A model generated the notes under the pieces. The model ran no database searches. It saw nothing but the letters and a program-made list of their open reading frames with translations, and was not told the DNA's origin. From positions 10,078-31,677 of the forward strand of contig QKYT01000093.1 in NCBI GenBank assembly GCA_003550305.1: a DNA stretch of 21,600 nucleotides, written 5' to 3'. The DNA comes from Glomus cerebriforme. Taxonomy: Eukaryota; Glomeromycota; Glomeromycetes; Glomerales; Glomeraceae. The translations under genes and the position numbers were made by a program. Shown in pieces: positions 1 through 8,500 of this stretch (position 1 is its first letter; every line of letters starts with the position of its first letter).

Positions 1-2716
1 AGGAAAAATATGCTGATATCTTTGATGGATTGTGAGTATAATTTAATTACTATAAAGTAAATTTTTTTTTTAAAAAAAGGTCATTAATATAAAAATATGT
101 TTCTTTTCAATAGGTTATATAAGAATTTATTACAAAAGGATTTTTTTAAAGATGAATAGAATATCACACTATTTGGGACATATGATAGATATCAGATCTT
201 TGAATAATGGACTGATGATTGTTGGATCATCTTATTAATAAATAATAATCTTTATCCTTTTATTCATGTAAAAAAGGAAAATTTATTGGTAACAATGATA
301 ATACCAGGTTCTCGTTCACCAAAGAACTTTAATTCTTTTTTATATCCTCTTGTAAAAGAATTGCAGGAACTTGAAGGTAAAGCTAATATTAAAATTTAAT
401 AAATTTACTTTCTTTAATTTTGAAATTTTGTTTTATTAAATATTTATAGAAGGAGTTCCTTGTATAGATGNANNAACGGATGAACCTTTTATTTTACATG
501 CATATTTATTAANATGGACNGGTGACATCCTAGCGTTGAGCAAAAGTTTAAATATTTCAGGACATAATTCGTATAAAGCCTGCCGCTTTTGCATGTTAAA
601 AGAAATCAGCAATCAGGTTAACAAACATATATACTATNCATCATCTACAGTTTATAATATAAGAAATCATGATGATACAATCAATATAGGAAAATTAATT
701 GAAGAAAAAACAAATAAAAATCAAAAAGATGAAATGATCAGAGAAACAGGTACGGTTTTCTCAAAGAAAAAATTATATGTTACAAATGGATCCTGTATTG
801 ATTATTATGACTTTACTATACAGGAATTAAAGGGTTCAGTGAATTGTTAAAATTAAAAACATTATTATTTCTGTGGTCTTTCCTAACAGATATAATGCAT
901 TTATTCTTCAAGAATGTGGCACCGTCAATGTATGCACATTGGAGTGAAAAATTTTTTAATAACAATCTATTATTGTCTAGTGATTATAAGTTATCAAAAT
1001 CACAGTGGAAAAGTATTGACTATTGAAATTGGTCACCCTCCACATGACATATTTAAATATCATAATGGTTACAAAGCGGTAGAATGGAAAAATTGGATGA
1101 TTTTATTTTCATTACCATTATTAAAGGCATATCTGGATAAAAGATATTTTAATAAAAAGTAAAAAGTTGAATTAACACATTTTTAAATTTTTTAACTAAT
1201 TAAAAAGTAATTTTATTTTTCGTTACATAATAGGCATCTTTAAGGATGGGCAAACTTTGTAAAGGCTATAAAACTTTGTTTAGAACCTGAAATACAAATT
1301 GATAATGTATAAATTTTACTTAAAAAATTTTCAGATTATTATGAAAGGTAATGATTTCTGCTTTATAATTTATAATTATATATAAATNATTAATAATGAT
1401 TATTTATTTTAGAGAATATTATCAGAACAATGGCCAACATTTAGCAGCATGTAAGATTACTTTCTATTACCTCTTACATGTAGTGGACTCTATTAAATAT
1501 TGTGGTCCTAGTTGGACCCATTGGCAGTTTCCTATGGAAAGAATGTATGGCATATTACAACCACTTATTAAATCAAAGATCAAGCCTTATAGTAATCTAG
1601 CAAACATGTTTGTTTTGTTATAGCAATTTTATATGTTACCTTTTTTTTCTATATCAAAAGTTATTTTCAAAGAAAATCCACCAAAACAATGGAGTAAGGA
1701 ACGAGTCTTTAGTACTAAAGAGTATGAAAAGGAATTTTACTTGCCTTTACACAATATTCTTTGTCTAGCCAAGAATACAAACATCTAATTAAATTTTATG
1801 AGGGATCAAAAAATATAAATTATGATGCAAAAAAGGTAATATAAAAATTTGATTTGATTTATTTAATCATTACAACAATAATAATTATTTTTTTTAGGAG
1901 GTTAATAATTATGGTGTAAAATATGGAAGACTAAGAACTTCAAATGGATAATACATTAGCAGCTGTTAGATAAAAAGAAATAATAAGATTGCAAGAAATA
2001 ACTATTGTGTTCAGGTAAAGAATTTAATCTTTTTTATCAATTTTTTTATTATTATTGTTATTTTAATAGAAACAGTTTAGAGATTGGTGAGTTATAGAAG
2101 CTAGGCAAAAATTACTATTTTCCTTAAGCCTCACATGTCCTACATCACCTGGCTTCTGATATCTTTCTCCTATCTTCCATTATCTTGATTCTCTATATTA
2201 ATTTCTTTTCCTTGTGATTGTAATACTTTAATTGTAATACCTTTTACACGATATTTTCACTGTTGGAACAAGATTGCATTTTAATTTTTAATTTTATATA
2301 TTTTTTGTAAATATTTTAGATAAGACGTACGATAGATAAAGTTGCTCACAAACCAAATGCACCAAATGCGTCTTCTCAACTCACCATAATAGACATTTAT
2401 GAAATAGTAAATTATTATCTTGTACATGAGTTCAACCATCAAGTTTACATGTTAGCCTATATTCAGTTAACATCAAGAATATGGATGATGAATATAGATG
2501 TAAGTATTTTACTTAGTACAGATCAAAAGAATTCATTAATGTAAGATGTATAGATCATTGTATAGNTTTTGCTAAAATAGATAATAGATATTATATAATT
2601 GATAAAGAAATTGCATTCGATAACTCTAATTGGGAAAATATTGGGCATTGATACTAACTATAAATGGTATTTCATGATCAATAAAAACAATGTGTCACTG
2701 CCGTCACATTTAAGGT
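1..2716 (+). pseudogene. Tnp2 (CACTA/EnSpm-type) transposase relic, 5' end outside window
   Basis: DDE transposase of a CACTA-type DNA transposon, now dead. Recognisable stretches in order: MIIPGSRSPK (near 295), SGHNSYKACRFC (557-592), DIMHLFFKNVAPSMY (from 889), PPHDIFKYHNGYKAVEWKNW (about 1039-1098), CGPSWTHWQFPMERM (about 1501-1545), LVHEFNHQVYMLAYIQ (about 2419-2466) and CIDHC near 2549. These are hallmarks of the Tnp2 family (Transposase_21 plus the adjoining DUF4218-like part). Introns read at 32-113, 377-449, 1159-1233, 1348-1412, 1836-1897, 2015-2069 and probably one ending at 2319, all GT..AG; a donor at 2500 has no acceptor at a normal distance. In-frame stops (for example in IFE*WTDD near 200 and LL*QFYM at 1621) and frameshifts (near 840, 1026, 1240, 1755) kill it. 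Ambiguous bases at 471, 473, 474, 513, 520, 638, 1388 and 2566 blur some codons. Family call is from remembered motifs. Confidence 0.85.
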
Positions 2717-2772
2717 ATAAATACATCCTATTTTTAGTAGTTTTATGCACTTTTTTTTAATTTTTAAAAAAA

Positions 2773-4075
2773 ATGGAATCAACACCTTCTGAAATCAATA
2801 CTGAGGTATAAAAGTAAAGGAGTTTGCTATTTATCACCACTGGTGATCATCACCGGTGTTTTCAAATTTGGTAATTCCGGTAATTCCGGCCAAAATTTAA
2901 GTGATCGACAAAATAATTTCCATTTTTGGAATCTTGTGTAACCAAATTTCAATTTCGGAGAGAAATAAAATTGCCTTTTTGGACTGTGTAACGTTACCTA
3001 AGATTCCATAAAAGGATATTCCGATCAGCGTTAAAGGTTTGGCCAAAATTAAGGAGCGTGACGATTAATATGTGACGAATAGACTTTTACACCTCGAAAA
3101 AATTCTCTGTCCCTGAAATAAATAGTAAAAATTGAAAACTGGGGGATGTGACACGGTGTGATGAATTATTATATATATAAAGTCACGTGATTACCGGTGA
3201 TGATTACCGGCGGTGATTCATAGCAATTTTAAAAAGTAAAAATATAAAAATATTCTATAATTGAAAATTCTTACGTTATTACTTTAGTATTTTAATATTA
3301 TAGCTCAAACTCATATATAAATCTACGAGTAAATATAACTTACAAGAGACAATAGGATTAAAAAATGAAAAACAATGTTGGCTTGCTTATTTGGTAACTA
3401 TTTATTAATTTTTAATTTTTGTAATAGGAGATAATGTGAGAATGTCTCTATGAAAAGAATGTAGATTTTAACTCTAATTATAGAAGTCAAAAGCATACGA
3501 TAACTGCACATATTGTTCGTTCTGTAAATATTAAATTTTAATTCTTATCATTTCTTTTTTTTTTTTGAAGTATACTAAAAATTATTACATTATAGTTTAA
3601 AAAAAAGGCTCCTGACTTCCCTATAACTGTAGAAGATTGGACTGTTAAAGAGATGCTAGTTAATATGATTCAAAATAAACATAAGTAATAACTTCATTTA
3701 TAACTAGTTGGTTTATAGTAGAAATTATCTCATTTTATTTTATAATAGAATATTATTTAAAAAAGAAAAAAAATAAATTAGAAAATAATTCAAGAATTCC
3801 ACCACGAAATTCTCCTCCAAAGTCTCCAGCATTACAGGACGGTTCTCCATCATCTCCTCAAGCACAACAAGACCCTCCTTCTCCAGTTGAGCCCCCAGAG
3901 CTACGTACAGATGAACAAGTGCAAATTAATCCTCCAGAACCACNTACAGATGAACAAGATCAAGTTAATCTTCCAAAAAGGGTCCAGAAATAACGTGAAA
4001 ATGATAAAGAAAATCAGAATAATGTTCCCAGAAAAAGAGGAAGGAAAACAAGATCAAATAAATCAACTTGATCTT
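2773..4075 (+). pseudogene. Five-exon gene-like relic, P/S/Q-rich tail with basic C-terminus; function unknown
   Basis: Not recognised. Proposed exons: 2773-2805 (starts ATG, MESTPSEINTE), 3303-3393 (ends QCWLAYL), 3428-3523, 3596-3684 (contains FPITVEDWTVKEMLVNMIQ) and 3749-4075. Exons 1 and 2 join in phase 0 and exon 2 is fully open from its acceptor to its donor. Exon 3 has one TGA (about 3437-3439). The exon 4/5 junction is out of frame, probably from slippage in the A-run near 3760. Exon 5 codes for a low-complexity Pro/Ser/Gln tail with a repeated unit (PPEL.TDEQVQINPPEP.TDEQ), a TAA near 3990, then a basic patch PRKRGRKTRSNKS resembling an AT-hook or nuclear localisation signal. It starts just after the Tnp2 relic on the same strand, so it may be the second, DNA-binding protein of the same CACTA element. 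Intron 1 holds the 403-bp inverted-repeat element. Exon structure is my inference. Confidence 0.5.
2824..3226. mobile_element. 403-bp MITE-like element, 34-bp terminal inverted repeats (family A)
   Basis: Left end 2824-2857 and right end 3193-3226 are inverted copies matching at about 29 of 34 positions; both begin TTGCTAT outside and contain ATCATCACCGGT inside. No transposase is encoded. A direct double 9-mer GTAATTCCG lies at 2871-2888. The inner part (about 2877-3190) aligns over its length with the element at 20945-21280, including AATTGCCTTTTT, the GTGACGAATAGA/GTGATGAATAGA stretch, GAAAAAATTCT, and TCACGTGA at the right. No target-site duplication is clear. It sits between the first two proposed exons of the neighbouring gene relic. 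Confidence 0.75.
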
Positions 4076-4476
4076 GAAAATGACAACTTCTTCATTCTTG
4101 TAATACTATATAAAATGAATCATACATAGTTTTGACTTAATTAGTTTAATAAATTGTATTATGTATTAGACAATAAATAAACTATTGTTTGTGTTACCTT
4201 TTATTCTTAATTATTTTGCACAAACATATTTTCAATTAATTGAATCATACGAAGTATTTACTTCTGAGACGTCAGTAGTGCGTTATCATATACTATATCA
4301 GTATTCGGTATATCAATAAATATAGACGTGCATCAGGTAACCAGATAATTATTTTATGGTATTCTCAAAACAGAGTAAATTAAGATTGAATTAAGTTCTA
4401 ATTATCAGTATATATTGATGTTACGATGCCAATCTTGATGTACAATTTTTTCAATATCTCTGNAAATATAATGTAG
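4076..4476. other. Gene-free AT-rich stretch
   Basis: No open frame with coding character and no repeat family that I can name. It runs from the end of the P/S/Q-rich relic to the small TA-flanked element and contains one ambiguous base at 4463. Confidence 0.6.
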
Positions 4477-4600
4477 TATACAAATCGGCAAATAATTTTT
4501 ATGTGGTAAGATAGCATGAGAGAAGTTTCTTTTTATAACAATTCATTTAGGTATCTTCACAATTTTACATATAAGAATTACTTTTTTACCGATTTGTATA
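4477..4600. mobile_element. 124-bp MITE, TA-flanked, mariner-like
   Basis: Terminal inverted repeat TATACAAATCGGCAAA at 4477-4492 and its inverse TTTACCGATTTGTATA at 4585-4600 match at 15 of 16 positions. If the ends are read as TACAAATCGG..CCGATTTGTA, the element is flanked by TA on both sides, the usual target duplication of Tc1/mariner elements; TAG on both outer sides is an alternative 3-bp reading. Too short to code. Confidence 0.65.
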
Positions 4601-5030
4601 TAGTCAGTAATTGGTAAATCATTTTTTTTCAAGATTTTTTTTCAGTTTTATTTGATTTGCAGATAAGTTATTCATAACAATATTATTAGTAATTTCTTTT
4701 TAATAAAAAAATTCAAATTTTATTAAGAGAGATATATAACTAATTATAAGATAAAAATAATTATACAGATAATTAATAAAAATATTTTGAGAGCAAATAC
4801 TACTCCCAGAAAACAGTTCCACTTGCTACCCGAAGATAATCCTGAACTTCAATACACGTACCTTTTATTATTTTATTATTTTATTTGATTCATTATTTTA
4901 TATATATAATTTTTTCATAAATATATTGTTTCATCATCTTCAATGCTTTCAGAAAGACATTTTTACTTTTTTTATTTTTTGGTTACTTTAAAATATTATT
5001 TATTAATATTAATTTTTCTATCATAATAAA
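4601..5030. other. AT-rich stretch without a supported gene
   Basis: Mostly A/T runs. A less AT-rich patch at about 4793-4860 can be read as ANTTPRKQFHLLPEDNPE on the + strand, which could be a remnant exon, but it is too short to support as a gene. Confidence 0.5.
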
Positions 5031-5273
5031 TAGGTTCCTCAAACTCGAATCAAATCAAATATGAAGCCAATTTGAATTTGTCAAATCAAATCAGGTTCGA
5101 ATCAAATTCGAATCAAATATCAAATATTTGTCGAATTGACCAATCAAATTAAAGAATTTTCAAATCAAATCAAATCAAATTTGAATCAAATCAAAAAAAA
5201 GCTAATTTGAATTTGCAAATTCAAATTAAATTCAAATCAAATGTCAAATGTCAAATCAAATTGTGTATCCCTA
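5031..5273 (+). mobile_element. hAT-like MITE, copy 1 (CAAAT-rich), 243 bp
   Basis: Composed largely of AAATCAAATC and TTTGAATTTG words. Begins TAGGTTCCTCAAACTCGAAT and ends TGTGTATCCCTA. It is the inverse of the copy at 13856-14090; both share the AATATGAAGCCAA stretch near one end and the ATGTCAAATGTC/ATTTGACATTTG stretch near the other. TAGGG-type ends suggest the hAT superfamily. One G of the left end is lost relative to copy 2. The flanks (ATAATAAA left, GCAGTGAT right) show no 8-bp duplication, so assignment rests on copy 2. Confidence 0.7.
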
Positions 5274-5462
5274 GCAGTGATACTATTAATAAGCTTTTAC
5301 AATTTTGTTCTGTAAATATTCTAAAGTAACTTTATTGTATTTTTATTTATAATTTATAATTTTTTAATTATTTTTTTACGTAAAAAAATTATATATTTTA
5401 AAATATATTTATTATATTTATTTTATTCAAAAGTCCTTATTATATAATTAATGTGAGTATTA
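5274..5462. other. AT-rich spacer
   Basis: Between copy 1 of the hAT-like element and the stop end of the long minus-strand relic. I see only A/T runs and no coding signal. Confidence 0.6.
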
Positions 5463-6343
5463 TTACTGATTTTGTTCTTGACGTTCTAAGACTATAGCTA
5501 CCATTTAATGTTTGCAAGTTGCAGAATATCTACTAATTCAGTTTTCAATCATTTCTACTCTTGGTATTATTTTAGAATCTAACTTTTCACTATTTGCCAT
5601 ATAAATAAGTTCAGATAATATATTATTAGCTGAATATCGGTCACTTTTATTAGTATTGCCTGCATGAAAAAAATCTTGTAATAACAAAATAACTTTCTTT
5701 GATATTCTTGTGCTACCTCTTTTTTCAAACTTCTGATTTGTTTTCAACGCCCATCCAGATGCAAGTTGAAATTCTTCATTAATATTACAAAAAATATTTA
5801 TATAATTATTTTATATAACTCATATTAAAATAAATAATGTAAAATAAGCTGAGAGTTCTTACATAAATTTATTTTCTGTATTTATAACTTGCTCATTAGA
5901 TATATTTATTCGTATATGTTACGCTTAGAATTTATATTTAGAAATTGAATAATTTAATGATTATTATTTATGGAATAAAAAAATTTGAAAATAAATTACC
6001 AGAATTTGGTATAGGTATAGTTTGTGAAAAACATTGGATTTGGTTTTATTATTTCAGTTTTTGATGAGCTTTGTATTTATGTAGAAGAATAATTAGTGAA
6101 ACTACCTATATTTGATAAGATGTGTACTTATATAAAACTTGCAAATAGTCCTTCAATTGACTATTTCCATTCATTTATATTAGATATCCTAACTAATGAT
6201 TTTATTTTTTTATTAGTTTTTTTACAATTAGAATTTAATTTTCCTATTGATGTACCACACAAGTCTTTGACTGTATTTTTTATATCACCACCTTCTCTAA
6301 TTTCAAATCCAATTCTAACATATCTTTCAATAGCATATGCAAT

Positions 6344-6413
6344 CTATATGGATTTATTAATATTATTAGTACTTGAAAAAAAAATAATTGATAACATATT
6401 AATTAGATCTGAC
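6344..6413 (-). other. Intron in the integrase-like relic
   Basis: On the minus strand it starts GTCAGATC right after the codons for DSHHVQ and ends CCATATAG right before IAYAIERY. It contains TACTAAT, close to the fungal branch-point consensus, about 24 nt from the acceptor. Removing it joins the two coding parts in frame, so the relic is a decayed spliced gene and not a processed copy. Confidence 0.75.
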
Positions 6414-6564
6414 CTGCACATGATGAGAATCAATGGCTGTCTTTACCTCTCCCATCTTCAAAAAAAAGCCATCTTCTTACTTTAATATTATACCAATCCT
6501 TCCAATGTGTTATTATTAGATCATTTCACTATTGTGGTAATAAGACCTATTGCCTGAGATTAAT

Positions 6565-7096
6565 CACTGGTCAAAAACTGATCTATCTTACAGATAACTT
6601 ATAAATATCGGGTACCCAAAATGCAGAAAATCTGCTATACATCAGATACTTAATATGTATACTATAGAATTAAAAAATACAATTTATTAATTATCTTGCT
6701 ATTCAGTGATCATAAAAAGATAAAATATAGCTCATTCGATTTGCCTCATTGAGACGTATTGAATGGTACCAATTTCGCATTTCTAGGTGTAATAAATATC
6801 AAGATATTGCATTTTTTGTTTGTTTTTTTTACGATTTATCAAATATCTCAGCATTTATCATACTTAGAAATGCGAAATTAGTACCATTCAATACGTCTCA
6901 ATGAGGTGAATCGAATGAGCTATATTTTATCTTTTTATAATTACTGAATAGCGAGATAATTAATAAATTGTATTTTTTAATTCTATAGTATACATATTGG
7001 GTACCCGATGTATAGCAGATTTTCTGCATTTTGGGTATCCAATATTTATAAAATATCTGTAAGATATCTGTAAGATAGATCAGTTTTTAACCAGTG
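6565..7096. mobile_element. 532-bp fold-back MITE with CACTGG ends (CACTA/CMC-type)
   Basis: Two long inverted arms, 6565-6808 and 6841-7096, separated by about 32 nt, match almost throughout. The ends are CACTGG and CCAGTG, and the flanks are AAT at 6562-6564 and AAT at 7097-7099, a 3-bp target duplication as CACTA/CMC elements make. The element lies inside the integrase-like relic; deleting it with one AAT rejoins KPKWII with LISGNRSY in frame. The right arm carries a tandem 11-bp duplication (ATATCTGTAAG repeated at about 7051-7072) missing from the left arm. No coding capacity, so it must have been moved by a transposase supplied elsewhere, of the type whose relic lies at 1-2716. Confidence 0.9.
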
Positions 7097-7554
7097 AATA
7101 TTATCCATTTTGGCTTTTTGGATATAATATCAAATACTGCATAAAATGATGAGACAGTAAACCATGCATCCTATCTTGTGTCTGCTGATCAGTGATCGAA
7201 TGCAGCTATATTTAGTTTTTCATTTTCTGATTTGGTATACATTAATATATAGTGCCACCCTTTTTTACCAAAAAATTCAGACTTGGATTCTCATGCTGAT
7301 TTGGTAAGATACATTGTTACGTCTAATCGTTCTCTTGATTCCTTATCTTAACTTTAGTCTTTATGTTCAAAAATGAAAAATTAATTAAGTTTATAATGAT
7401 AAAGGTAATAATAATTTATATATTAAGTTTCAGTTTGCTCTTTAATTGGTAAACGGTATAGTATTTTAAGGTAAAGATATTTTATTATTCAATTGAAGTT
7501 ACAAGAACTGAGGAGAATTTAAAGAAATTCTTAGGATATTTATACAAAAATAAA

Positions 7555-7690
7555 ATATAATAAAAAGATATTAACTATCATAAATATACTAAAGATAATA
7601 AATATGTTAATTATAATAAATATAATAAAGAAAATAAATATAATAAATATCTTAACTATCTTAACTATTACTAAAATCATTAATATTATT
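7555..7690. repeat. AT-rich low-complexity repeat
   Basis: Imperfect iterations of AATAAATAT, TAATAAA and TTAACTATC. It looks like a degraded microsatellite; no coding content. Confidence 0.6.
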
Positions 7691-7693
7691 ACT

Positions 7694-7937
7694 TAAGGTT
7701 GCTTGCCTAAACCTCTTCAAAATTCTACGATTAGTTTCGTCAAAATTTTACTATAGATTTATTATAGTTTTGGCAAAGTTTTGGCAGTTTTGGTAATTAT
7801 AATAGGTTTTGGCAGTTTCGCTTTTCTTCAGAGTTTTGCCAGTTTTTTAATATAACTTTAATATAGTTTTGGCAGAATTTCATTTTTTGACAAAACGCCA
7901 TCTTGCCTAAACCCCTAAGTTTCGGCAAGCAACCTTA
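7694..7937. mobile_element. 244-bp MITE with perfect 14-bp inverted ends
   Basis: TAAGGTTGCTTGCC at 7694-7707 is the exact inverse of GGCAAGCAACCTTA at 7924-7937. The outermost TA can be read as a TA target duplication around AGGTTGC..GCAACCT, as for Tc1/mariner-type elements. An alternative flanking match TTATTAC (7686-7692 and 7935-7941) leaves unequal ends, so I prefer TA. Inside are several GTTTTGGCA words in direct orientation and a second TTGCCTAAACC near each end. Nested in the larger 7312-8042 insertion. Confidence 0.7.
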
Positions 7938-7987
7938 TTACTACTATTATTAAGATCACTGTGATCATAGAAATCATGATTATAGAG

Positions 7988-8020
7988 TGGCACAGTATGG
8001 CACAGTAAATTGGCACAGTA
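7988..8020. repeat. Triple TGGCACAGTA direct repeat
   Basis: Exact copies at 7988-7997, 7998-8007 and 8011-8020, the last after a 3-nt gap. They lie close to the right edge of the 730-bp insertion and may be subterminal repeats of that element. Confidence 0.6.
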
Positions 8021-8442
8021 ATGTTTCATACTAATAACATATCTTGTAATCAACAATAAGTATAGCACTATTATTATCCAATTCTAATAAGTTTGCTTGA
8101 ATCTGTGTATTAAGGTATACTTTTCGTGTTTGATGTGCTAAATAATGAAGTAATTTTTCTTTCTTGTCATCTAGAAGTTGTCTTTCTTCAGCTAGAAGAA
8201 TTGAGTTTAATTTATTAAAAAATAAATAAAGTTTTGAATATTAAAAACACCTGATAGGCTGATACTATGTGTCTCATTACATTTACCAAATGCATAAGGT
8301 AAACAATGATCAATACATTCATTATAATTAATATGACTATTACTTTCAATACTAATTTTATGTACATATTCTCTTTTCATATGATGTTTAATTAGCTCTA
8401 CATTTTATAATAATTTATTCTATAATTTATGAAAAAAGTTAT

Positions 8443-8500
8443 CTATAATTTTTGAAAATATTTATTAATAAAAATACAGATAATTATGAAAACTACATAC
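8443..8500 (-). other. Probable intron in the integrase-like relic
   Basis: On the minus strand it starts GTATGTAG after codons for ENLLVQ and ends AAAATTATAG. The coding trace resumes with FFHKL and then VELIKHHMKREYV. The downstream frame is shifted relative to the upstream one, so either the junction has decayed or a neighbouring site was used. Confidence 0.5.

Larger units (their letters stand above)
7312..8042. mobile_element. About 730-bp insertion in the integrase-like relic, ends unresolved
   Basis: The minus-strand coding matches stop after LIVDYK at about 8043 and resume with YLTKSA at 7311, where the family runs on without a gap. The block between has no coding matches. It holds an AT-rich microsatellite-like part, a 244-bp element with its own inverted repeats, and three copies of TGGCACAGTA. 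ATA occurs at both edges (7309-7311 and 8039-8041) and could be a 3-bp duplication, but I see no convincing terminal repeat. Confidence 0.45.

Noticed and set aside
844..1162. Two overlapping + frames as separate small genes
   Set aside because: They are consecutive pieces of one Tnp2 reading frame separated by a frameshift near 1026.
5031..5273. CRISPR-like or satellite array of AAATC words
   Set aside because: Units have no constant length or spacers, and the whole block recurs as one inverted unit with an 8-bp duplication at 13856-14090, so it is a single element.
6096..6485. 129-codon + strand open frame, hydrophobic
   Set aside because: It is the antisense of well matched minus-strand coding sequence (TAIDSHHVQ, IAYAIERYVRIG, LCGTSIGKL) and spans that gene's intron.
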